Positions 42,218-50,469 of a DNA stretch of 64,000 nucleotides are shown here, piece after piece (within the stretch, counting starts at the first letter, position 1; each line of letters opens with the position of its first letter). A program made the translations under genes and the position numbers. This DNA is from Achromobacter xylosoxidans (GTDB taxonomy: Bacteria; Pseudomonadota; Gammaproteobacteria; Burkholderiales; Burkholderiaceae_B). Where the stretch lies: positions 20,717 to 84,716 of the forward strand of contig NZ_MTLG01000088.1 in NCBI RefSeq assembly GCF_002192695.1. Reading direction: 5' to 3'. The notes beneath the pieces were generated by a model, which saw only the letters and a program-made list of their open reading frames with translations, made no database searches and had not been told where the DNA came from.

Positions 42218-43618
42218 ATGTCCGATATCAACCCCCCCTACCGCCCCCGCAAGATCCACAAGGTGCTGGTGGCCAACCGCGGCGAAATCGCGCTGCGCGT
42301 CATCCGCGCCGCCCGCGAACTGGGCATGCGCACCGTGGCCGTGTACAGCGAAGCGGACCGCGACGCGCTGGCCACGCGCATGGCCGACGAAGCCGTGCTC
42401 ATCGGCCCCTCGCACGCGACGCGCAGCTACCTGAATACCGAAGCGCTGCTGGAGGCCGCGCGCAGCACCGGCGTCCAGGCGGTGCACCCCGGCTACGGCT
42501 TCCTGTCCGAAAACGCGGCGTTTGCGCAGGCCGTGAGCGACGCCGGCCTGATCTTCGTCGGACCCGATGCCGCCACCATCCGCACCATGGGCGACAAGGC
42601 CGCGGCGCGCGCCTGCGCCCAGGCGGCCGGGGTGCCGACGGTACCCGGCAGCGCGGGCGTGCTGTCGTCGCTGGACGAGGCCCTGACCCATGCCGCGCTT
42701 ATTGGCTACCCGCTGATGATCAAGGCCGCAGCCGGCGGCGGCGGACGCGGCATCCGCGTGGTGCGCGACGAAACCGAGTTGCGCGCGCAGATGCCGCAGG
42801 CCCAGGCCGAGGCGCAGGCGGCCTTCGGCGAGGCCGGCGTATACCTGGAACGCTACCTGCCGCGCGCGCGGCACATCGAAGTGCAGGTCCTGGGCGACGG
42901 CAGCAGCGCCGTGCACCTGTACGAACGCGAATGTTCGCTGCAGCGGCGCCGCCAAAAGGTCTTGGAAGAAGCGCCCTCGCCGGCCCTGGCCCCCGCCACC
43001 CGGCAGAAGCTGTGCGAATCGGCGGCGCAACTGGCGCGCTCGGTCGGCTACCGGGGCGCGGGCACGCTGGAATACCTGTACGACGACAGCCGCGGCGCGG
43101 GCGAGTTCTTCTTCATCGAAATGAATACCCGCATCCAGGTCGAGCACCCCATCACCGAAGCCATCACCGGCGTGGACCTGGTGCGCGAAATGCTGCGCAT
43201 CGCCGATGGCGAGCCGCTGCGCTTGCGCCAGCAGGACATCGCCATCCGCGGCGCAGCCATCGAATGCCGCCTGAACGCCGAAGACCCCACGCGCAACTTC
43301 GCGCCCAGCCCGGGCCGGGTGGAACACGTGCGCTGGCCCGGCGGGCCCGGCGTGCGCGTGGACTCGATGCTGTACCCCGGCTGCGCCGTGCCGCCCTACT
43401 ATGACTCGCTGCTGGCCAAGCTGATCGTCTGGGACGAAAGCCGCGCCGCGGCGCTGGCGCGCATGGCGCGCGCACTCGATGAAGTCGAACTGACGGGCGT
43501 GCATTCGACGCTGGCCCTGCACCGCGAGCTGCTGGAGGATGCGGACGTGCTGGCCGGCCGCTACCACACCAACTATCTTGAAGCCTGGATGCAAAAGGAT
43601 CGGGAGGAACGGCAATGA
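42218..43618 (+). CDS. Biotin carboxylase (AccC family)
   Basis: This 466-residue ATP-grasp enzyme has KVLVANRGEIALRV at the N-terminus, the glycine-rich AAAGGGGRGIRVV loop, HIEVQVLGDG, the bicarbonate-site motif MNTRIQVEHPITE and the C-terminal biotin carboxylase domain. It carboxylates the biotin of the 80-residue carrier using bicarbonate and ATP. It begins 8 bp after the carrier gene and overlaps pxpB by ATGA. It is probably a second, pathway-specific enzyme separate from the housekeeping AccC of fatty acid synthesis. Confidence 0.94.
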   Translation: MSDINPPYRPRKIHKVLVANRGEIALRVIRAARELGMRTVAVYSEADRDALATRMADEAVLIGPSHATRSYLNTEALLEAARSTGVQAVHPGYGFLSENAAFAQAVSDAGLIFVGPDAATIRTMGDKAAARACAQAAGVPTVPGSAGVLSSLDEALTHAALIGYPLMIKAAAGGGGRGIRVVRDETELRAQMPQAQAEAQAAFGEAGVYLERYLPRARHIEVQVLGDGSSAVHLYERECSLQRRRQKVLEEAPSPALAPATRQKLCESAAQLARSVGYRGAGTLEYLYDDSRGAGEFFFIEMNTRIQVEHPITEAITGVDLVREMLRIADGEPLRLRQQDIAIRGAAIECRLNAEDPTRNFAPSPGRVEHVRWPGGPGVRVDSMLYPGCAVPPYYDSLLAKLIVWDESRAAALARMARALDEVELTGVHSTLALHRELLEDADVLAGRYHTNYLEAWMQKDREERQ

Positions 43619-44487
43619 GCCTGCGCTACACCCACGGCGGCGACGAATTCATCTTCGTCGAAATCAGCGAGGACATGTCGCTGGAATCGTTTTTCAAGGG
43701 CATGGCGATCACGCGGGCGCTGCGCGAACGCGCGGTCGACGGCGTGACCGAGATCTGCCCGGCCAACGCGTCCTACCAGGTGCGTTACGACCCCGACCGC
43801 ATCGCGCCGCAAGCGCTGCTGGCCTTGCTGCGCGAACTGGAGGCGGGCATGGACCTCGCCAACCTGACGCTGGCGACCCGCATCGTCGAAGTGCCGGTGT
43901 ACTACAACGATCCCTGGACCCACGAGACCCTGATGCGGTTTCGCGAAAGGCACCAGGATCCGGACTCCACCGACCTGGAATACGCGGCCCGCATCAACGG
44001 CCACGATTCAGTGCAGGCGTTCATCGACGCCCATTCCGGATCGCCCTGGTTCGTGTCCATGGTCGGTTTCGTCGCCGGACTGCCCTTCATGTTCCAGATG
44101 GTGGAGCGCGCACGCCAGTTGCAGGTTCCGAAGTACCTGCGCCCCCGCACCGACACGCCCAAGCACACGGTGGGACACGGCGGCTGCTTCGGCTGCATCT
44201 ACTCCGTGCGCGGCGCCGGCGGCTACCAGATGTTCGGCGTCACGCCCGCGCCCATCTTCGAACCAGCCCAGCGCCAGGCGCATCTGCGCGATTCCATGGT
44301 GTTCTTCCGCCCGGGCGACATCGTGAAGTTCAAGCCCATCACCCGCGACGAGTACGACCAGGCCACGGCACAGGTCGAGGCCGGCAGCTTCGAGCTGCGC
44401 ATCCGGCCCGTGTCGTTCTCGCTGGCCGAGTTCCAGCGCGCGCCCGATGCCTGCAACGCCCAACTGCTGGAGACGCTCCATGCCTAA
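43615..44487 (+). CDS. pxpB: 5-oxoprolinase subunit B family / urea carboxylase AHS1-like protein
   Basis: This 290-residue KipI/AHS1-domain protein has EVPVYYNDPWTHETLMRF, DLEYAARING, the conserved HGGCFGCIYSVRGAGGYQMFG segment (44182-44244) and PGDIVKF. GGYQMFG-T resembles the GGYQ-type motif of urea carboxylase more than the W-containing motif of classic KipI. It is longer than typical KipI (about 240). In urea carboxylase this domain follows the biotin carboxylase and helps form the carboxyltransferase. The start overlaps biotin carboxylase by ATGA and the end overlaps pxpC by 8 bp. Confidence 0.88.
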   Translation: MSLRYTHGGDEFIFVEISEDMSLESFFKGMAITRALRERAVDGVTEICPANASYQVRYDPDRIAPQALLALLRELEAGMDLANLTLATRIVEVPVYYNDPWTHETLMRFRERHQDPDSTDLEYAARINGHDSVQAFIDAHSGSPWFVSMVGFVAGLPFMFQMVERARQLQVPKYLRPRTDTPKHTVGHGGCFGCIYSVRGAGGYQMFGVTPAPIFEPAQRQAHLRDSMVFFRPGDIVKFKPITRDEYDQATAQVEAGSFELRIRPVSFSLAEFQRAPDACNAQLLETLHA

Positions 44488-45469
44488 CGATCCCATCATC
44501 GAAGTCATCAAGCCCGGCCTGGCCACTTCGGTGCAGGACACGGGCCGCCAGGGATACTACCACCTGGGCATTCCACCATCCGGCGCGCTCGACCAGTACG
44601 CGTTGGCGGCCGCCAACCTGCTGGTGGGCAACGCCGCCGGCGACGCGGCGCTGGAATGCACTCTGCTCGGCCCTGAACTGCTGTTCCACCGCGCCGCCGT
44701 GATCGCCGTGACCGGCGCCAGCATGATCCCCAAGATCGACGGCGTGGCGCAGGCCTGCAACGTCGCGCTGGCGGTGCAGGCGGGCAGCCGGCTGTCGTTC
44801 GACTTCGTGCAGGCGGGCGCTCGCGCCTGCCTGGCGGTAGCGGGCGGCATCGACGTGCCGGAGGTGCTGGGCAGCCGCTCGACCTATGCGCTGGGCGCCA
44901 TCGGCGGCCACGAAGGCCGCAAGCTGCAGGCGGGCGACCGGCTGGCAGTAGGCCGGGCCTCGATCCGCACGCGCGTGGGCCGCGAGTTGCCCGCCGCGCT
45001 GGCCGTCGCCCCGCCCAAGGCGCAGACGCTGCGCGTGCTGCCGGGCCTGTACGACCACCGCCTGGAGCCCGAGTCCGCCGCCGCCTTCTATGAAGACGCC
45101 TGGACCGTAACCTCGGAGGCCGACCGCATCGGCTACCGCTACAAGCAGGGCCGCCCACTGCGCTTTCGCCACCGCGAGCAGCCCTTCGGCGCCGGCGCGG
45201 ACCCGTCGAACATCGTCGACGCCTGCTATCCGATCGGCTCCATCCAGGTGCCTGCGGGCGTGGAGCCCATCATCCTGCATCGCGACGCCGTGTCCGGCGG
45301 TGGCTACGCGATGATAGGCACGGTCATCAGCGCCGACCTGGACAAGGTCGGCCAGATGCAGCCCAACCAGAGCGCCCATTTCGAAAGGGTGACGCTGGAG
45401 CAGGCAGTGGCCGCCAGGCGCGACTATCGTGCCCGCTTCGAGCGGCTGCATCAGGCACTCAGCGGCTGA
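44480..45469 (+). CDS. pxpC: 5-oxoprolinase subunit C family / AHS2-domain protein
   Basis: This 329-residue KipA/AHS2 protein has EVIKPGLATSVQDTGRQGYY at the start, SGALDQYALAAANLLVGN, LECTLLGPEL and a C-terminal IVDACYPIGSIQVPAG and PIILHRDAVSGGGYAMIG. It is the second carboxyltransferase module of urea-carboxylase-like enzymes and pairs with the KipI-like protein. The ATG at 44480 lies within the end of pxpB. With the carrier and carboxylase, the cluster holds every module of urea carboxylase, each as its own gene. Confidence 0.9.
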   Translation: MPNDPIIEVIKPGLATSVQDTGRQGYYHLGIPPSGALDQYALAAANLLVGNAAGDAALECTLLGPELLFHRAAVIAVTGASMIPKIDGVAQACNVALAVQAGSRLSFDFVQAGARACLAVAGGIDVPEVLGSRSTYALGAIGGHEGRKLQAGDRLAVGRASIRTRVGRELPAALAVAPPKAQTLRVLPGLYDHRLEPESAAAFYEDAWTVTSEADRIGYRYKQGRPLRFRHREQPFGAGADPSNIVDACYPIGSIQVPAGVEPIILHRDAVSGGGYAMIGTVISADLDKVGQMQPNQSAHFERVTLEQAVAARRDYRARFERLHQALSG

Positions 45470-45606
45470 CCCCGTAGGCGCGGCCGATCCGCGCCCGACT
45501 TCCAGGTTTTTCCAGCATCCCGGCCTTGCCCCCTGGCAAGGCCGGAGGGCGACGCGCGCCCGTTCCGCAGTCGAACCGCAGCATCCGATCCCGCCAGGAG
45601 ATCCCC

Positions 45607-46935
45607 ATGGCCAATCTGACCCAGCACAAGCCGTCCGAGGAGACGGACAACTCGCTGCATGCCGTCGCCGACAGCGACCGCATGCCCCGCTACTCGCTCA
45701 CCATGGCCTGGTGGGCCGTGTGCAGCGCCGTCTTCTACATCGTCGTCGGCGCCACGCTGGCGCTGAAGTACGGCGCCCGCAACGCCGTCATCGGCATGGT
45801 GCTGTCCGTGATCAGCTACGGGCTGATCAACGGCGTCATCAGCCGCTACGCCATCCGTACGGGCCTGTCGGTGGCGCTGTTCTCGCGCCGGCTCTTCGGC
45901 ACCTCGGGCGCCGCGCTGGCCACGCTGATCTTCTTCGCCACGGCCATCTACTACGCGGTGTTCGAAGGCGCGGTGATGTCGGTCGCGGCGCATCATCTTT
46001 ATCCGGCCGTGCCCTATTGGCTGGTGGCGCTGGCGGTGGTCATCTACAGCGTGCTGCTGATCTTCGGCAGCGTGCAGCGCTGGCTGGACAAATTCAACGG
46101 CGTGCTGCTGCCGTTCTATCTGCTGGGCCTGTTGCTGGCCGTGGTGATGGCGACGCAGGAATACGGCTACAGCGATGCCTGGCTGTCGTTCGGCCCGCCC
46201 GAAGGCCCCGTCGCGGGCGGCTGGTGGGACGCCTTCGTGTACTACATGGGCGTGTGGGTCCTGATGATGTTCACCTTCGACTACGCCCGCTTCGGCAAAC
46301 GCGAGGACCAGGCGTATCACAGCCGCTACAACTTCGGCATGCCGTTTTACCTGGTCACCTTCCTGCTCAATGGCGTGGCCGGCATCTACCTGGTCAGCAC
46401 CATTCCCAGCGACGCCGCGCTGTCGGAAGTGTCGGTGGTGCTAGCGCTCCTCAAGCTGATGGGGCTGGGCGGACTGCTGTTCGTGTGGATCACGCAGACC
46501 CGCATCAACACGGCCAACTACTACCTGGCCACCATCAACATGCAGGCATTCTTCGCGCGCTGGCCGGGCATGCGCTGGCCCAAGGCGATGTGGGCGGTCA
46601 TCGTGGGCGCGGTGACGTATGCGCTGATGCTGCTGGACGTGTTCTCGTACCTGCTGCAGGCCCTGGCCTACCAGGGCATCTTCGTGGTGTCGTGGGTGGC
46701 GGTGGCCCTGGTGCACATCCTGGGCCACCAGGAGTCCGCGCCGCAACATGGCGGGGCCGCATTCAACCGCGCCGGCCTGGCCGGCTGGTTCGCGGGCGCG
46801 ATCTGCGGCCTTGCGCTGATGCACACGGAGGGTTTCGCGGCGACGCTGGCCGCGCCGGCCAGCTTCGTGGTGTCGGCGCTGGTGTACCGGATCTGCTCCA
46901 CGGCGGCGGGACGGATGCAGGCGCAGGGCGGCTAA
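45607..46935 (+). CDS. NCS1 family purine-cytosine-type permease
   Basis: This 442-residue membrane protein has about twelve transmembrane segments. It carries the NCS1 features MAWWAVCSAVFYIVVGATLA in the first helix, FGTSGAALATLIFF, and FTFDYARFGK in the middle. It imports nucleobases, hydantoins, allantoin or a similar N-heterocycle with a cation. The ATG at 45607 has CAGGAG upstream; the frame extends to 45526. It lies 137 bp after pxpC in the same direction, so it probably supplies the substrate of the biotin-dependent amide-opening cluster. Confidence 0.9.
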   Translation: MANLTQHKPSEETDNSLHAVADSDRMPRYSLTMAWWAVCSAVFYIVVGATLALKYGARNAVIGMVLSVISYGLINGVISRYAIRTGLSVALFSRRLFGTSGAALATLIFFATAIYYAVFEGAVMSVAAHHLYPAVPYWLVALAVVIYSVLLIFGSVQRWLDKFNGVLLPFYLLGLLLAVVMATQEYGYSDAWLSFGPPEGPVAGGWWDAFVYYMGVWVLMMFTFDYARFGKREDQAYHSRYNFGMPFYLVTFLLNGVAGIYLVSTIPSDAALSEVSVVLALLKLMGLGGLLFVWITQTRINTANYYLATINMQAFFARWPGMRWPKAMWAVIVGAVTYALMLLDVFSYLLQALAYQGIFVVSWVAVALVHILGHQESAPQHGGAAFNRAGLAGWFAGAICGLALMHTEGFAATLAAPASFVVSALVYRICSTAAGRMQAQGG

Positions 46936-46949
46936 GGCCGCGCTCCGGG

Positions 46950-46969
46950 CCGCGCGGCAAAACGCGCGG
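46950..46969. terminator. Terminator-like hairpin
   Basis: CCGCGCG and CGCGCGG form a 7-bp stem around GCAAAA, 15 bp after the permease stop codon. It likely ends the pxp-permease transcript. Confidence 0.5.
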
Positions 46970-47027
46970 TCCGGCCCGAAAACGTCCTGTGTAAACTTTC
47001 CCCTGGTCCCGAAGCTAGTGGAAGAAA

Positions 47028-47678
47028 ATGAACATGCGCGAAGATTTGGCGGCATTGCGGCCGCAGCTGATACAGATCGCCCAGCGCGCCGATACCGGTG
47101 ACGGCGCGCATGACCTGAGCCATCTGGAACGCGTGTGGAAAGCCGCCAACGGCATGCTGGCGCATCATCCGGAAGCAGACGCCATGACCGTCATGGCCGC
47201 CTGTTACCTGCACGACCTGGTCAACCTGCCCAAGAACCATCCCGACCGGGCCCGCGCCTCGGCCATGGCCGCCAGCCAGGCCGTGCGCGAACTGCAGGCC
47301 ATCGGCTATTCGCCGGCTCGGCTCGAAGGCGTCCATCACGCGATCGAGGCCCACAGCCACTCCGCCAACATCCCAACCCGGACCATCGAGGCGCGCATCG
47401 TGCAGGATGCCGACCGCCTGGACGCGCTCGGCCCGGTGGGGCTGGCCCGCATGTTCCATGTCGGCGGGATGTTGGGGCGCGCGCTGGCGCACCCCACCGA
47501 TCCCATGGGCGCGCATCGGCAACTGGATGACGGCGCCTATACGCTGGATCACATCGAGTTGAAGCTCGCGCGCATCGCGGAAACCATGCAGACGGAAGGC
47601 GGCCGCGTGCTTGCGGCCGCCCGGTTGGACTGGATCCGGCGCTTCCGTGACGAGTTTGTGACGGACTGGTCGGCGTGA
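47028..47678 (+). CDS. HD domain phosphohydrolase
   Basis: This 216-residue HD-superfamily protein has the metal ligands visible as H in HDLSHLERV, the HD pair in CYLHDLVNLP, and D in IVQDADRLDALG. It resembles the YedJ group of cytoplasmic phosphohydrolases with unknown nucleotide substrates. Starts at 47028 and 47034 are both possible. It is preceded by a hairpin and followed by hchA after 148 bp, so it is probably on its own transcript. Confidence 0.9.
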   Translation: MNMREDLAALRPQLIQIAQRADTGDGAHDLSHLERVWKAANGMLAHHPEADAMTVMAACYLHDLVNLPKNHPDRARASAMAASQAVRELQAIGYSPARLEGVHHAIEAHSHSANIPTRTIEARIVQDADRLDALGPVGLARMFHVGGMLGRALAHPTDPMGAHRQLDDGAYTLDHIELKLARIAETMQTEGGRVLAAARLDWIRRFRDEFVTDWSA

Positions 47679-47826
47679 AGATAGGCGGGCGACGCCGCGA
47701 CTATTTGGAAACAAGAAGCAAGCGCTGCCTGGGAGCACCTTGGGGCCAGGGGATTTCCGCCATGGCGTAGATGTGTCCGCTCTGTCTATCTTGGATAGCC
47801 CAGCCCACCGAGTCAGGAGATCTTCC

Positions 47827-48702
47827 ATGGCACAGCAAACGGACAGCAAACAGCCCACGCCGGACCCCGCTGAGCGCAACGCGTTTTTCCCCTCGCCCTA
47901 CTCGCTATCGCAGTTCACCTCGGCCAAGTCGGATCTGTCGGACGCCGATTACCCCGACGCCTATCAAGGCGGCCGCTGGAAGATCCTGATGATCGCAGCC
48001 GACGAGCGCTACCTGCTCACAGGCAATGACACTTTCTTCTCGACGGGCAATCATCCGGTCGAGACCCTGCTGCCCATGTACCACCTCGACCAGGCGGGAT
48101 TCCAGGTCGACATCGCAACGCTGTCGGGCAATCCGGTCAAGTTCGAATGGTGGGCATTCCCCTCCGAGGACGCCAAGGTTGCGGCGCTGTACCAGAAATA
48201 TGAACAGCAGTTCCGGCAGCCGCAGGTGCTTGCCGACGTCGTCAAGGCGCTGGATCGCGACTCCGACTACCTGGCCGTGTTCATTCCTGGCGGCCATGGC
48301 GCGCTGATAGGATTGCCCTTCAGCACGGACGTCAATGATGCGCTGCAATGGGCGATGCACAACGACAAGCATGTCATCACGCTGTGCCATGGCCCCGCGG
48401 CGCTGCTGGCGACCGGCCTGGACGGCGCGAGTCCGTTCCATGGTTACCGCATCTGCGCCTTCCCCGATGGCATGGACAAACAGACGCCAGACATCGGCTA
48501 CATGCCCGGCCCCTTGCGCTGGTTCTTTGGAGAAAAGTTGGCGGGACTAGGCATCACCGTCGTGAACACCAAGGTCGACGGGAGCACCCTTCAGGACCGC
48601 AAGCTGCTCACGGGCGACAGCCCCTTCGCCGGCAACAATCTTGGAAAGCTCGCGGCGCGGGCCTTGCTGGATGAGGCGGCGGCCATCGAGCGCCCTCGGT
48701 AG
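47827..48702 (+). CDS. hchA: Hsp31-type chaperone / glyoxalase III / protein deglycase
   Basis: This 291-residue DJ-1/PfpI superfamily protein of the HchA class has the nucleophile elbow TLCHGPAA (C187, H188), the E79 in HPVETLLP and D214 in AFPDG, matching the E. coli Hsp31 active site. It also has the extended N-terminal part and the FSTGNHPVETL loop of that class. It converts methylglyoxal to lactate and acts as a chaperone. The ATG at 47827 was chosen by similarity; the frame opens at 47740. Confidence 0.93.
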   Translation: MAQQTDSKQPTPDPAERNAFFPSPYSLSQFTSAKSDLSDADYPDAYQGGRWKILMIAADERYLLTGNDTFFSTGNHPVETLLPMYHLDQAGFQVDIATLSGNPVKFEWWAFPSEDAKVAALYQKYEQQFRQPQVLADVVKALDRDSDYLAVFIPGGHGALIGLPFSTDVNDALQWAMHNDKHVITLCHGPAALLATGLDGASPFHGYRICAFPDGMDKQTPDIGYMPGPLRWFFGEKLAGLGITVVNTKVDGSTLQDRKLLTGDSPFAGNNLGKLAARALLDEAAAIERPR

Positions 48703-48792
48703 TAGCCCCTCCCACCGAGAACCGGCAGAGTTGGCGGGCGTCCCGGATCCCGGTATGCCCGCTCGCGTGGCATACGTTTGGCGTTTCAATAT

Positions 48793-48811
48793 GCAATAAT
48801 AATTCTCATAC
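48793..48811. promoter_or_regulatory. Candidate Fur box upstream of the fecI-like gene
   Basis: GCAATAATAATTCTCATAC resembles the Fur box as seen at many iron-regulated promoters (AATAAT-AATTCTCAT core). It lies about 50 bp in front of the ECF sigma gene. It is a partial match, flanked by an inverted TGCAAT/ATTGCA pair. Iron-dependent repression is inferred. Confidence 0.5.
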
Positions 48812-48860
48812 TCAATTGCAACAACAAAACCCAGGTCCGATGCGCGGAAGGGGATTCGCC

Positions 48861-49364
48861 ATGGCGGCCAACAAATTCGCATTACCGCAGCAATACATAG
48901 AAGGCCTGTACGTCGAACACGGGGGGTGGCTGAGAGGCTGGCTGCGGCGCAAGCTGGGGGATGCCGGCACCGCCGCCGATCTCGCGCACGACACATTCGT
49001 GCGCGTGCTCTCAAAGGACGCGCTGCCCGAAATGCGCGAGCCGCGCGCGCTCCTGACGACGATCGCTCATGGACTGGTCCTGAACCTGCGCAGGCGCCAG
49101 CGCATCGAGCAGGCCTATCTGGAGGCGCTCGCGCTCCTGCCCGAACCCCAGATGCCGTCGCCCGAAACCCAGGCCATCCTGTTCGAAACCCTGCTCGAAA
49201 TCGACCGCCTGCTTGACGCCTTGCCCCGGCTGGTGCGGCAAGCATTTCTGCTATCGCAGATCGATGGCAAACGCCAAGGCGAGATCGCGGCGGAACTGGG
49301 CATTTCGATTCCCACCGTCAAGCGCTACATCGCCCGGGCGTTGGCCCATTGCTGTTTCACTTGA
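48861..49364 (+). CDS. FecI-like ECF sigma factor
   Basis: This 167-residue iron-starvation sigma factor has sigma region 2 (AADLAHDTFVRVL, followed by EPRALLTTIAHGLV) and region 4 (LPRLVRQAFLLSQIDGKRQGEIAAELGISIPTVKRY, split across 49222-49329). The AAGGGG upstream favours 48861; 48840 and a TTG at 48816 are in frame. It would be released by the FecR-like protein when the outer membrane receptor binds its siderophore and would transcribe the receptor gene. The three genes are in the usual order. Confidence 0.9.
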   Translation: MAANKFALPQQYIEGLYVEHGGWLRGWLRRKLGDAGTAADLAHDTFVRVLSKDALPEMREPRALLTTIAHGLVLNLRRRQRIEQAYLEALALLPEPQMPSPETQAILFETLLEIDRLLDALPRLVRQAFLLSQIDGKRQGEIAAELGISIPTVKRYIARALAHCCFT

Positions 49365-49389
49365 ATCCGGACTCGAGGCACTCAGGCTC

Positions 49390-50394
49390 ATGAGCCCGTC
49401 GCCCCCCCTCGCCCCCGACATCCGCCTCCAGGCCGCGCACTGGCTGGTCGAGCTGCAATCCGACCGCGTGGCCGCAGACACTTTCCTGCGCTGGCGGGAA
49501 TGGCGCGAGGCGAACCCCGAACACGAGCGCGCCTGGCAACACATCGAGAGCTTCCAGGCCCGGCTGCGCGGCGTGCCTGCCCCTGTGGCTCGCGCGGCGC
49601 TCACGGCGCCTGGTTCACCGGCACGGCGCAAGCTCGTCAAGGCGCTGGCGCTGGCCTTGTTTGCCGGCGGCGCGGCGTCGATGCTGGACGAGCAGCGCAC
49701 TTGGCGGCGCTGGGCCTCCGATAGCCGCACCGCGGCTGGAGTACGCCTGAACCGCAGCCTGCCCGACGGCACGCAAGTGGTGCTCAATGCCGGCACCGCC
49801 ATTGATATCCAGTTCACGTCGACGGAGCGCGCGCTGCGTCTCATCAACGGCGAGCTGCTGGTCGCCACGGCGCCGGACCCGGCAATGGGCGAGCCTCGCC
49901 CCTTCCTCGTGCGCACCGGCCAGGGCAGCATCCGCGCGCTGGGCACGCGCTTTTCCGTACGCGACCTGGACGGACGCAGCAGCGCGGAAAGCCTGGTCGC
50001 CGTGTTCAACGGCGCCGTGGAGCTCACACCCGCCAGCGGCGCGCCGGTTCTCCTGCGGGCCGGCGAGCAAGGCACGCTGAGGCGCAATACGGCTGCCGCA
50101 ACGGGTTCGGCCAACGAGGACATGCTGGCCTGGACGCAAGGCATCATCGTCGCCCAGGATATGCCGCTGCCGGCATTCCTGGCCGAACTCGGGCGCTATC
50201 GCCCTGGACGCCTGGCCTGGGATGAAGAGCTTGCCCATATCAAGGTGACGGGCACCTACCCCACCGCCGACACCGACCGCGTCCTGGAGCTACTTGTCGA
50301 CACCCTGCCCATATCCGTGAGCTACCTTACGCGCTATTGGGTGACCGTGCGACCGCGTCCGGCCCGGCCGACCGGAAAATTCCGCAGCGGTTGA
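49390..50394 (+). CDS. FecR-like anti-sigma/signal-transduction protein
   Basis: This 334-residue FecR family protein has an N-terminal cytoplasmic DUF4880-like region (AAHWLVELQSDRVAADTFLRW, 49435-49497), a single hydrophobic segment around residues 80-100 (LVKALALALFAGGAASML), and a periplasmic part with RTGQGSIRALGTRFSV. The start at 49390 follows the sigma gene by 25 bp. It relays the siderophore signal from the receptor STN domain to the sigma factor. The final domain is the STN-like DUF4974 (VTGTYPTADTDRVLELLV). Confidence 0.9.
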   Translation: MSPSPPLAPDIRLQAAHWLVELQSDRVAADTFLRWREWREANPEHERAWQHIESFQARLRGVPAPVARAALTAPGSPARRKLVKALALALFAGGAASMLDEQRTWRRWASDSRTAAGVRLNRSLPDGTQVVLNAGTAIDIQFTSTERALRLINGELLVATAPDPAMGEPRPFLVRTGQGSIRALGTRFSVRDLDGRSSAESLVAVFNGAVELTPASGAPVLLRAGEQGTLRRNTAAATGSANEDMLAWTQGIIVAQDMPLPAFLAELGRYRPGRLAWDEELAHIKVTGTYPTADTDRVLELLVDTLPISVSYLTRYWVTVRPRPARPTGKFRSG

Positions 50395-50469
50395 TCCCTT
50401 TTCGTTTTTCGCGGGGCAAGAAGAGTAGGACCACACATTGCCTTCACTCTTGCATCCGGGGAACTCCAC

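Noticed and set aside
41967..43618. Annotation of carrier and biotin carboxylase as housekeeping acetyl-CoA carboxylase
   Set aside because: The carrier lacks the AccB linker, no AccA/AccD is adjacent, and both genes are interleaved with pxp genes that correspond to urea-carboxylase modules.
43615..45469. KipI/KipA sporulation-kinase inhibitor role
   Set aside because: That role belongs to Bacillus; this Gram-negative cluster with PxpA and biotin enzymes points to metabolism.
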